From Spirochaetaceae bacterium (GTDB lineage: Bacteria > Spirochaetota > Spirochaetia > Treponematales > Rectinemataceae), in the NCBI GenBank assembly GCA_003452735.1, contig DMNL01000051.1, forward strand, positions 1 through 10,844: a stretch of DNA of 10,844 bases. The letters run 5' to 3'. Below the pieces are notes generated by a model, which saw only the letters and a list, made by a program, of their open reading frames with translations, had not been told where the DNA came from and searched no databases. Shown here piece by piece: positions 1 to 5,977 of the stretch (position 1 is its first letter; each line of letters starts with the position of its first letter). Made by a program: the position numbers and the translations under genes.

Positions 1-8
1 TAGAGAAT

Positions 9-47
9 AAAAAAGGCTGGCCTACGAATCCTTAGACCAGACCAGCC
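9..47 (-). terminator. Intrinsic terminator after serC
   Basis: Read on the minus strand, a 9-bp stem (39-47 pairing with 15-23, one G-U pair) with a 15-nt loop is followed directly by six U residues (positions 14 to 9). It lies 26 nt downstream of the serC stop codon and has no other gene to serve. It therefore most likely ends the whole minus-strand run that includes serA and serC. The plus-strand reading has no T-run, so the signal works in one direction only. Confidence 0.88.
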
Positions 48-72
48 CCTTGCATTGGAAATCTAACAGGAT

Positions 73-1170
73 TCAGCGGTTTATAAGCCGGAACTCCTCC
101 ATAAATTCTACAGCTTTTCTAATATTATCGACAAGATTGGCATTATATATTGAGAATCTAATTCCGCCTGTAGAACGATGCCCCCTTATCCCAATAATTC
201 CAGCTGATTTTGCCTGCTTGATGAAGGCATCTTCCATTTCGGGCGTTTTGAGTCGGAATACAACGTTCATCTGGGAACGAGATTCTTTTTCCACTGGCCC
301 TCTATAGAAACCCTCTGATGAGTCGATAGCCTCATAGAGAATTCGAGCCTTCTCTTCGTTGATCTTCTGCATATTTTCGAGCCCACCGATCGAATATAGT
401 AGCCACTTTAGCGTAAGATTCAGAATATATATCGAAAAGCATGGTGGTGTATTATATAGCGAATTATTCTCCGAAAAAGTGCGATAAGAAAGCATTGTGG
501 GTAGTTTGGACTGCTCTTGTGCAAGATAGAGGAAGTCGTCTCTAATGGCGACTAATGTTACCCCCGAAGGACCGAGATTCTTCTGAGCACCTGCATAGAT
601 AAGCGCTAGTTTATCGACCGGAAATGGACGAGAAAATATATCGCTGGACATATCGCATACAAGAGGCGCTCCACCGACCTCTGGCCAATATTGCCATTGA
701 GAGCCATAGATTGTGTTGTTGCTGGTCATGTGCACATAGGTTGATGTAGGGTCGATTCTTAGCTCTTCCTGCTTTGGAATTCGCGTAAAGCTGCCATCCT
801 CATTTTCGGTGCTTATGACATCTATGGATCCAAAACGCTTTGCTTCTTTGACAGCAGCCTTGCCCCAATGTCCTGTCACAATATAGGTTGCCTTGCGTTC
901 CCTAAAGAGATAGTTCATGGGAACCATGAAAAACTGAGTCGAGGCTCCACCTGTCATGAAAAGGATCTTCCACTCAGGTCCCATGCCTGCGAGCTTACGA
1001 AAAAGTTCCTGCGACTCGTTATGCATCGCCTCATATTCGCTCGATCGATGAGACACTTCCATGACGGACATGCCAGTTCCTCGCCAATCCAGCATTTCCT
1101 CTTGAGCTTTCAGCAATACTTCCATAGGAAGCGCAGCGGGCCCAGCATTAAAATTAATCGCTCGTTTCAT
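73..1170 (-). CDS. serC: Phosphoserine aminotransferase (SerC)
   Basis: This PLP enzyme converts 3-phosphohydroxypyruvate plus glutamate to phosphoserine, the second step of serine synthesis in the cytoplasm. The same family enzyme also acts in pyridoxal phosphate synthesis in some bacteria. The 365-residue protein has the family's usual length. Visible motifs are the N-terminal NFNAGPAALP, SHRSSEY (about 40-46), the phosphate-binding GGAST (74-78), the TSNNTIYGSQW region (about 149-159), D173 and the Schiff-base lysine K197 in AGAQKNLGPSG. I chose the ATG at 1170 because family members begin just before NFNAGP and AAGGA lies 9 nt upstream. An in-frame GTG at 1194 would add eight residues without homology. 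It starts 29 nt after serA ends and shares its transcript. The terminator at 9-47 follows. Confidence 0.97.
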   Translation of the reverse strand: MKRAINFNAGPAALPMEVLLKAQEEMLDWRGTGMSVMEVSHRSSEYEAMHNESQELFRKLAGMGPEWKILFMTGGASTQFFMVPMNYLFRERKATYIVTGHWGKAAVKEAKRFGSIDVISTENEDGSFTRIPKQEELRIDPTSTYVHMTSNNTIYGSQWQYWPEVGGAPLVCDMSSDIFSRPFPVDKLALIYAGAQKNLGPSGVTLVAIRDDFLYLAQEQSKLPTMLSYRTFSENNSLYNTPPCFSIYILNLTLKWLLYSIGGLENMQKINEEKARILYEAIDSSEGFYRGPVEKESRSQMNVVFRLKTPEMEDAFIKQAKSAGIIGIRGHRSTGGIRFSIYNANLVDNIRKAVEFMEEFRLINR

Positions 1171-1199
1171 GAACTTCTTTCCTTTCTCAACCACATTTC

Positions 1200-2072
1200 T
1201 TATCTACCTACATATTTCCTGAGCCTTCCAACAATACAATCCGCCAACCTAAGAAGGTTTTCTTCGGTGGAAGCTCCAATATGCGGCGTCATAAGCACAT
1301 TAGGCGCTTCAAAAAGAGGCGAGCCTTCGGGTGGTTCCTTCGAATAAACATCGGTTGCATAGCCCGCTATTTTCCCAGATTTGAGCGCATCGGCTATGTC
1401 TTCTTCGATAACGACCTGACCGCGGCAGGTGTTTATAAGGTAGACCCCATTTTTCATCCTGGAGATTGCGGATGCATCGATCATGCCTCTTGTCTCGTCT
1501 ATAAGCGGAATATGTAAGCTAATATAATCCGAACATGCCAGTATCTCTTCAAAGCTGACGATCTTCACTATATCGGAACTAAGTACATATTTATCGAAAG
1601 CAATTACGGACATTCCAAAAGCCTTAGCCCTAAGCGCCAACTCCCGACCAATTCTCCCAATGCCTATGAGACCGAGCGTTTTCCCATAAAGCTCATTCCG
1701 CTCGAGTTCTTTTTTTAGCCATTTTCCTTCTTTCATAGATATATCGGCGCGGACAAGATGATTTGGCATTGCAATCATGAAAGCAAAGGCAAGCTCGGCC
1801 ACCGCTATGCTGGAGGCTTCGGGAGTATTGTCCACAATGATGCCTTTGGATCTGGCATATTCCGCATCTATGGTATCGAGCCCAACGCCTCCCCTGACAA
1901 TGTACCTGCAGCTAGCTGCCTTATCGAGCATGGCTCTATCGAGCCTTGTCTTGGAACGAACTATCAGCACCTCAGCCTCGGGAATGCGCGACATATCCGA
2001 AGTGACTTCGCCAAATTCCGCAAGTCGCTCTGGCAAATCAGGCGTAAAAGCATCTGCTAGCAGTATGAGCAT
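1200..2072 (-). CDS. serA: D-3-phosphoglycerate dehydrogenase, short form without ACT domain (SerA)
   Basis: This enzyme oxidises 3-phosphoglycerate to 3-phosphohydroxypyruvate with NAD, the committed step of serine synthesis. The 290-residue protein has the D-isomer-specific 2-hydroxyacid dehydrogenase layout: a split substrate domain, then the NAD-binding motif GLIGIGRIG (134-142) with D160 at the end of the second strand, which points to NAD rather than NADP. The catalytic set is R217 (NTCRGQ), E246 (SKEPP) and H264 (TPHIGAST). It ends soon after the catalytic domain and lacks the C-terminal ACT and intervening domains of E. coli-type SerA, so direct serine feedback inhibition through ACT is not expected. 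The ATG at 2072 has GGAGG 5 nt upstream; an upstream in-frame ATG at 2114 would add 14 unrelated residues. The 101-bp gap to the upstream DUF1015 gene shows no convincing promoter. Confidence 0.95.
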   Translation of the reverse strand: MLILLADAFTPDLPERLAEFGEVTSDMSRIPEAEVLIVRSKTRLDRAMLDKAASCRYIVRGGVGLDTIDAEYARSKGIIVDNTPEASSIAVAELAFAFMIAMPNHLVRADISMKEGKWLKKELERNELYGKTLGLIGIGRIGRELALRAKAFGMSVIAFDKYVLSSDIVKIVSFEEILACSDYISLHIPLIDETRGMIDASAISRMKNGVYLINTCRGQVVIEEDIADALKSGKIAGYATDVYSKEPPEGSPLFEAPNVLMTPHIGASTEENLLRLADCIVGRLRKYVGR

Positions 2073-2173
2073 TTCCACCTCCCAGTTTCGAAGGATAATA
2101 TCACTCTTTGGCAATCTAGAATAGAATATATATGCAAAGGTTCTGCATTAGTCTATCAATACAATTCAGAGTA

Positions 2174-3550
2174 TTACTTTTGGGGTATAATTAGCCTCGA
2201 TTCGATATAAAAACGCTTCTCTGGAGCCTCGCCCATCGAAAATGTTTTGCGAGGCATTACGCCTTCCTGGATAACAACACTGAAAAGCATGTCTTTGTCC
2301 ACAGGCGGAAGATAAAGCCCTAGGCTTCCTTTTTTCCTACCCAGAGCTTCTATGCTTGCACTGCCATGTATATAATCGATAACCACCTCTGGATGCGCCT
2401 TGCGATATTCATCTATGCATTCCTGAATAGTGGAGACCGCAAGCCGCGCTTTAGGCTCCTCGAATCGAATCGTTCCTGTCCATTTTTCAGTTACAAATGC
2501 AAAGAAGTGTGAATCTTGCGGTACATCGACCTCTGCAAAAGCCTGCTTTGCATTGGAACTGTAGCGGATCTCTGCACCATGAGCACTCAGCTTGCGAAGA
2601 AAATCCACAGCATCGATATTAAAGAGCACACGATGAATAGGATGGAAAGGAAGCCCTTCGTCATGTAAATTCACAAGCTCAACAAGCGCACAGCGCGCCG
2701 GGTGCTCCGAGAGAATTCTTCCGGCATCTGGCTTATCTTTATATGCATTTTTTGTCTCTTCCCAAATAGCCTTTGCAGTAGCAAGCGAGTGATTCCCATC
2801 GCCAACTGCAAAGAGCAAGACATCATCCGCACTATAATTGGAGCCATATCTTTCGCTAAATGCACAAGGATCAGCAAGGTCTTCGAGAGCTTGCGCAATT
2901 CGGCATAATTGCCTCTCTTCTTTTACGAACCAACCACGAATATGGCCAGAATTCTGCATCAAATCGAAATCATATGCCTTTTCGAAGTATTGCCTTTGCT
3001 CATAGAGCGGCTCTATAAGAGTCTTCTTGGGATCATCGACCAGAATCATGATATGTGGCAGTTCCAGCGGAGCACCACGCCTAATTTTCATGCGGGGCGG
3101 AAGGCGCTGCTCTATGGTGTCTTCTGTAGGTCGGATCAGACTTCTGGAATTCTTACCATACTGATAATGTTCAAGATCGATTGCCACAACAAGGCCAAGC
3201 CTAGGCTTTTCTTCGAATGGAGTCGTACGTTCCACTAGCACGAAGGCTTCTCCTTTTGAGGTGATTATGCCTTGTTCTAGATACTCATTCATTGTTCTAT
3301 GTATGGCCGAAATACGCTGATCCATGTCGCCATCTTCTAGAAAGCATTCGGGATAAATCAGTCTGAGAGTCGAAGGAGCATTGCCTACTTCTTGGGCCAC
3401 ATTCTCCCAATATTCGCGCTCTGAAGAATATTGATCGCATGCTATCACCGCCCATTTCCGATAATCGACGCCTTCTTTTGGCAGATATATCTCAGGAATA
3501 GAGATAGCTAAGTCTTTTAGCCTTTCGATCATTTTGCTGGCTCTGGTCAT
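2174..3550 (-). CDS. DUF1015 family protein, probably tied to serine metabolism
   Basis: This 458-residue soluble protein matches the DUF1015 family (PF06245). Recognisable blocks are ACDQYSSEREYW (38-49), the RPTEDTIEQR stretch (140-149), AVGDGNHSLATAK (248-260, like the DGHHR signature of ParB/SerK-type folds), GLPFHPIHR (299-307) and a C-terminal PRKTFSMGEAPEKRFY block. Genes of this family are often beside serA and serC in clostridia and other anaerobes, as here, and no phosphoserine phosphatase gene is in the window. I recall, without being able to check, reports that family members are pyrophosphate-dependent serine kinases. A role in interconverting serine and phosphoserine is therefore an inference from context. 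The start is uncertain: the ATG at 3550 has only a weak AGGT about 11 nt upstream, and the ATG at 3532 is also possible. Confidence 0.9.
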   Translation of the reverse strand: MTRASKMIERLKDLAISIPEIYLPKEGVDYRKWAVIACDQYSSEREYWENVAQEVGNAPSTLRLIYPECFLEDGDMDQRISAIHRTMNEYLEQGIITSKGEAFVLVERTTPFEEKPRLGLVVAIDLEHYQYGKNSRSLIRPTEDTIEQRLPPRMKIRRGAPLELPHIMILVDDPKKTLIEPLYEQRQYFEKAYDFDLMQNSGHIRGWFVKEERQLCRIAQALEDLADPCAFSERYGSNYSADDVLLFAVGDGNHSLATAKAIWEETKNAYKDKPDAGRILSEHPARCALVELVNLHDEGLPFHPIHRVLFNIDAVDFLRKLSAHGAEIRYSSNAKQAFAEVDVPQDSHFFAFVTEKWTGTIRFEEPKARLAVSTIQECIDEYRKAHPEVVIDYIHGSASIEALGRKKGSLGLYLPPVDKDMLFSVVIQEGVMPRKTFSMGEAPEKRFYIESRLIIPQK

Positions 3551-3591
3551 CCAAAATTCGACCTAAGATTCGATCCGATATCCGAGCTTTT

Positions 3592-3867
3592 CTATTTTGC
3601 TTTTAAGCCAAGATAATCATCTAAGTGATAACGCTCCCTCAATAATTTCAGCAAACGACGATAGATAAGCGAGGATACGAGAAGAGAGAGCAAAAATGAT
3701 ATGCCAATTGCCCATATCAATGCTTCTTGCGGAAGAAGCTTGGAAAAAGCCACCGAATAGAGCAACATGAAAAGCACAAAACAAATCGCCATTAAAAGAA
3801 TATTCGCCACTGTTGCCCCTACTACAAAGAGAGCAACTTTACCTTTATTGGCTTGTTTCTTATTCAT
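3592..3867 (-). CDS. Small two-helix membrane protein next to lspA
   Basis: This 91-residue protein has a lysine-rich cytoplasmic-looking N-terminus (MNKKQANKGK), two hydrophobic helices at about residues 11-39 and 49-68, and a basic, charged tail. No catalytic motif is visible and I cannot name a function. I recall that small proteins beside lspA in treponemes sometimes carry the label 'leader peptide processing enzyme', but nothing in the sequence supports peptidase activity. I chose the ATG at 3867 over the ATG at 3879 because GAGGA lies about 5 nt upstream of the former. It begins 48 nt after lspA ends and is followed 41 nt later by the DUF1015 gene, so it is probably co-transcribed. It may be a membrane accessory protein. 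Confidence 0.75.
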   Translation of the reverse strand: MNKKQANKGKVALFVVGATVANILLMAICFVLFMLLYSVAFSKLLPQEALIWAIGISFLLSLLVSSLIYRRLLKLLRERYHLDDYLGLKAK

Positions 3868-3915
3868 ATTGATCCTCATCCATCATAATACTACGAAGAT
3901 AGCGCCCCATCTCTT

Positions 3916-4443
3916 CTAAGACTGCGGCGATTGCGCCTTAGGTTTGCGAAATTCCAGGATAATAAATCCAAGTATCAAGAGTATCTCGCCAACAGTGATA
4001 GCAGAGTCGGCAACATTGAAGGTCGCAAATCGTTCCATTCCAAGAAGACCATACATATTGACCGAAATAAGATCTACGACTCCTTCAGGTCGCAAAATTC
4101 GATCTATCAGATTTCCTGTCCCTCCCCCCGCTATCAGACCTATCGAATATCTAAGTATTGGCGAAAGATTTTCCGATTTGAAATAATAGAAAAGCAATGT
4201 TATAAGCACAGCAATAGGCAAAAAAATAAAAAATAAGAATCTGAGCGGCGGTGGAGAAAGAGCACCGATAGAAAAGGCTGCTCCCGTGTTCCGAGTATGC
4301 ACGATCCAAACAAAGTCTCCAAAAATCCGTGCAAAAATCCTTCCTTCGGGAATATACTTTATAACTAGCGCCTTCGTAATCTGATCTACAACAATTATAA
4401 TCCAAGAAAGCAAAAGAGGGGCTAGAGGCACCTTTTTCTTCAT
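3916..4443 (-). CDS. lspA: Lipoprotein signal peptidase (SPase II)
   Basis: This aspartyl protease of the inner membrane cuts the signal peptide from diacylglyceryl-modified prolipoproteins, after Lgt has acted. The 175-residue protein has four hydrophobic segments and all the family blocks: VVDQITK (18-24), the RNTGAAFS loop (51-58), GGTGNLIDR with the catalytic aspartate in VVDLI (D124), and FNVADSAI with the second catalytic aspartate (D146). It is of normal length. Its ATG begins one base after the Nif3-like stop codon, so translation is likely coupled; no strong ribosome site is visible beyond a weak GGA about 11 nt upstream. The last residues (RKPKAQSPQS) are a polar cytoplasmic tail. 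Confidence 0.97.
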   Translation of the reverse strand: MKKKVPLAPLLLSWIIIVVDQITKALVIKYIPEGRIFARIFGDFVWIVHTRNTGAAFSIGALSPPPLRFLFFIFLPIAVLITLLFYYFKSENLSPILRYSIGLIAGGGTGNLIDRILRPEGVVDLISVNMYGLLGMERFATFNVADSAITVGEILLILGFIILEFRKPKAQSPQS

Positions 4444-4444
4444 C

Positions 4445-5209
4445 TCACAATCCAGTGGGTATATCTAGGAATATTGTATCGAGACCCAACTCTGCATGAG
4501 CTTTTTCCGCTATTGCCTTTACGCCCCAGACCTCTGTGGCATAGTGACCTGCGGCTATGAAGTTTATGCCACCTTCTATCAGGTAATGGTAAATGGAATG
4601 CGAAGGCTCACCTGTTATGTAAAGATCGATACCTTCCGTTATGGCTTCGAGAGACTCGAATGGGGCTCCACCGGATACAATGGCAACAGTCTTTATCTCT
4701 TTTGGCCCTGCGGCGATTACGGATTTCGCGGCTGAGCCATCGGGAAGAATCTTAGCTATGATTTGATCCAGTTTCGTTGGCTTTGGCAGAACACCAGACC
4801 ATCCGATGCTAATGCCATGATATATTCCAAAAGCTTTCCTCTCCTTAAGCCCAAGCAGATTTGCGAGCTGAGCATTATTCCCCACTTCCGGATGCTTATC
4901 TAGGGGAAGATGACATGCATAGAGAGCCATATCGGAATCAAAAAGCATCTTAAGCCTTTCTCGAAGGCTGCCTGTTAAAGGTTCGGGTTTCCCCCAAAAC
5001 AGACCATGATGGACAAATAAAAGATCGGCACCCATATTGCGCGCTCTTCGAATGCTCTCAGCGCAGGCATCGACCGCTACCGCCATCTTTTGTATCTGCT
5101 TCGAAGTGTCGCAAGCCACCTGAATGCCATTGAGCGAGTCGTCAATCTGTCTAAGTTGATCAATTTCAAGAAAGGATCGAGCCCAAGTATCGAATTCAGC
5201 AAGTATCAT
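4445..5209 (-). CDS. Nif3-like dinuclear metal centre protein
   Basis: This 254-residue protein belongs to the Nif3/YbgI/YqfO family (PF01784), often called GTP cyclohydrolase I type 2 homologue; its cellular reaction is not settled. Expected metal ligands are present: the HH pair H67-H68 in LLFVHHGLFWG, D104 in HLPLDKHP, and H222 and E226 in AAGHYATE. The protein is the short version without the extra PII-like insert of Bacillus YqfO. The N-terminal residues align with the family start, so the ATG at 5209 is probably right. It has no Shine-Dalgarno sequence. A strong terminator ends only 13 nt upstream, and a TATACT box ends 6 nt before the ATG, which would suit a leaderless transcript. It is the first gene of the minus-strand run and abuts lspA with one base between. 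Confidence 0.93.
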   Translation of the reverse strand: MILAEFDTWARSFLEIDQLRQIDDSLNGIQVACDTSKQIQKMAVAVDACAESIRRARNMGADLLFVHHGLFWGKPEPLTGSLRERLKMLFDSDMALYACHLPLDKHPEVGNNAQLANLLGLKERKAFGIYHGISIGWSGVLPKPTKLDQIIAKILPDGSAAKSVIAAGPKEIKTVAIVSGGAPFESLEAITEGIDLYITGEPSHSIYHYLIEGGINFIAAGHYATEVWGVKAIAEKAHAELGLDTIFLDIPTGL

Positions 5210-5215
5210 GGAACT

Positions 5216-5221
5216 AGTATA
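5216..5221 (-). promoter_or_regulatory. Possible -10 box for a leaderless Nif3-like transcript
   Basis: On the minus strand TATACT (five of six bases of the -10 consensus) ends 6 nt before the Nif3-like ATG. Transcription would begin at or next to the A of the start codon. This fits the lack of any ribosome site and the terminator immediately upstream. The -35 position (TTCCAT at 17-nt spacing) is poor, so the call rests on the -10 box and the context. Confidence 0.35.
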
Positions 5222-5222
5222 G

Positions 5223-5266
5223 AAAAAAAGAACCCTTCATGGAAGGAGGCAGACCATGAAGGGCTC
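5223..5266 (-). terminator. Strong intrinsic terminator just upstream of the Nif3-like gene
   Basis: Read on the minus strand, a 13-bp stem (5254-5266 with 5230-5242, one G-U pair and a perfect 10-bp core CCCTTCATGG/CCATGAAGGG) closes an 11-nt loop. Seven U residues follow at once (5229 to 5223). This is a textbook rho-independent terminator. No protein gene lies between it and the minus-strand promoter at 5321-5349, so it ends either a small RNA or an attenuated leader. The loop contains CCUCCUU, the same heptamer as the anti-Shine-Dalgarno end of 16S rRNA. Confidence 0.85.
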
Positions 5267-5314
5267 AAAAGCTATATAATGTCGTTTCGCCACCGACACT
5301 CGTTTATTGCTTTC
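5223..5314 (-). ncRNA. Candidate small RNA or attenuator leader of about 90 nt
   Basis: A transcript from the promoter at 5321-5349 would start near 5314 and end in the T-run at 5223. Before the terminator it can form a second structure: GAAAGC at its 5' end (5314-5309) pairs with GCUUUU (5272-5267). This helix encloses a 5-bp hairpin UGUCG/CGACA (5298-5294 with 5284-5280) with a 9-nt loop. The last bases of the outer helix can extend into the terminator stem, so limited competition between the two folds is possible. No convincing leader peptide or known riboswitch consensus is visible. It is either a free small RNA or a regulated leader of the Nif3-lspA run. Confidence 0.5.
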
Positions 5315-5320
5315 AATTTG

Positions 5321-5349
5321 AATATATCACATTCTCATAATTGCGTCAA
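5321..5349 (-). promoter_or_regulatory. Strong sigma-70-type promoter, minus strand
   Basis: On the minus strand TTGACG (5349-5344) is separated by exactly 17 nt from TATATT (5326-5321), with a TG one base before the -10 box (extended -10). Five of six bases match at the -35 box and five of six at the -10 box. The predicted start is near 5314. It drives the candidate small RNA or leader and possibly, by readthrough of the terminator, the Nif3-lspA genes. Confidence 0.7.
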
Positions 5350-5422
5350 TATATTGGTATTACATTTAATATGAAAAATTATGAAAATTTTACCAAATAA
5401 TGTTAAATTTCATCATAGTTCA

Positions 5423-5442
5423 CATAATATGCCATAATATGC
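5423..5442. repeat. Tandem 10-bp direct repeat in the AT-rich divergent region
   Basis: CATAATATGC occurs twice back to back. It lies between the two divergent promoters, in a stretch (about 5327-5524) that is strongly AT-rich and otherwise holds no gene that I can support. The 10-bp period is close to one helical turn, so it could be a binding site for a regulator or a bent DNA element. It could equally be a chance feature of AT-rich sequence. Confidence 0.4.
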
Positions 5443-5524
5443 GTTTTTATGCAATAGGCAGAAAGCTAATCCGTTTTGACAGCGATGTCTTTAAGCCCCA
5501 TTTCTCTGGAGCATTATTTTGTAC

Positions 5525-5530
5525 TATAAT
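5525..5530 (+). promoter_or_regulatory. Consensus -10 box upstream of the MotA/FliG-like gene pair
   Basis: A perfect TATAAT lies 30 nt before the ATG at 5561, giving a leader of roughly 24 nt that contains the GGAG ribosome site (5552-5555). The -35 position is poor (TTCTCT at 5502-5507, 17-nt spacing), so an activator or another sigma factor may be involved. TTGACA at 5476-5481 is too far away to be its partner. Confidence 0.5.
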
Positions 5531-5560
5531 CTGGCATAAATATGGATATGTGGAGATAAA

Positions 5561-5977
5561 ATGATTTACTGGAACGCCGATCTCGCTGCGAAAATAAGAT
5601 GCAGTTCGGAAGAAATGAAAATTTTGCCTTCTTATATCGATTACCTGGTGGGCTCGGCTAACAAGATTGCGCAAGGCGGCATACAGCCTACTTCAGGACA
5701 ATTCTCTTCCGAAAAAGACGACTTCTTTCGCTATGGCCTTCTTTTAGTCGGCGAAGGATTGTCAGGCGAAATATTGGAGGAGATTCTAGCGGTACTTCTA
5801 TACGTCAGCAAGGCTGAAGGTATCGACTTTCTCAAACAATGCATTGCTGCCGAGGCTATTCTTTCCATAGCAAATGGCGAGGATGAGGAAATAATGCTAC
5901 GCAAGCTTCTTCCGTACTGTGGCATAGATGTGGCTCTAGATACCATAGCACAAAGGAAATCAGAACATGCTGATTGA
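5561..5977 (+). CDS. Soluble MotA-cytoplasmic-domain-like protein, function unknown
   Basis: This is a 138-residue protein with no membrane helix or signal peptide. By eye, residues about 25-82 follow the cytoplasmic loop of the flagellar stator protein MotA: YIDYLVGSANKIAQGG resembles its LVELAEKARREG stretch, and DDFFRYGLLLVGEGLS resembles its DPFLRKGLQLVVDGTD stretch. Residues about 90-118 (EAILSIANGEDEEI) resemble the motif after the last MotA helix (EGILAIQxGENPRI). The two MotA helices that should lie between are absent, so it cannot be a proton channel. The ATG at 5561 has GGAG 5 nt upstream; an ATG at 5615 after GGAAG is an alternative. It overlaps the next gene by 11 bp and is surely co-translated with it. 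The homology is inferred from pattern only; a unique helical protein is the alternative. Confidence 0.6.
   Translation: MIYWNADLAAKIRCSSEEMKILPSYIDYLVGSANKIAQGGIQPTSGQFSSEKDDFFRYGLLLVGEGLSGEILEEILAVLLYVSKAEGIDFLKQCIAAEAILSIANGEDEEIMLRKLLPYCGIDVALDTIAQRKSEHAD

Noticed and set aside
1171..1194. Upstream GTG start for serC
   Set aside because: The added residues have no family match, and the ATG at 1170 has AAGGA at good spacing.
868..1347. 159-codon plus-strand open frame across the serC/serA junction
   Set aside because: It lies antisense to two certain genes, has no ribosome site and reads like an out-of-frame shadow.
2073..2173. Possible promoter between the DUF1015 gene and serA (TTGATA and TATATA-like boxes, small ATGCA/TGCAT stem)
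   Set aside because: Spacings are wrong (about 21 nt) or the boxes poor, and the 5-bp stem has no T-run; nothing convincing.
5233..5279. Tiny plus-strand frame at 5256 (MKGSKAI) with a perfect GGAGG at 6-nt spacing
   Set aside because: Only seven codons, no matching plus-strand promoter nearby, and the bases are fully explained as the loop and stem of the minus-strand terminator.
5476..5481. TTGACA as a plus-strand -35 box
   Set aside because: It lies 43 bp before the TATAAT at 5525, and no -10 box is found at 16-18 nt spacing.
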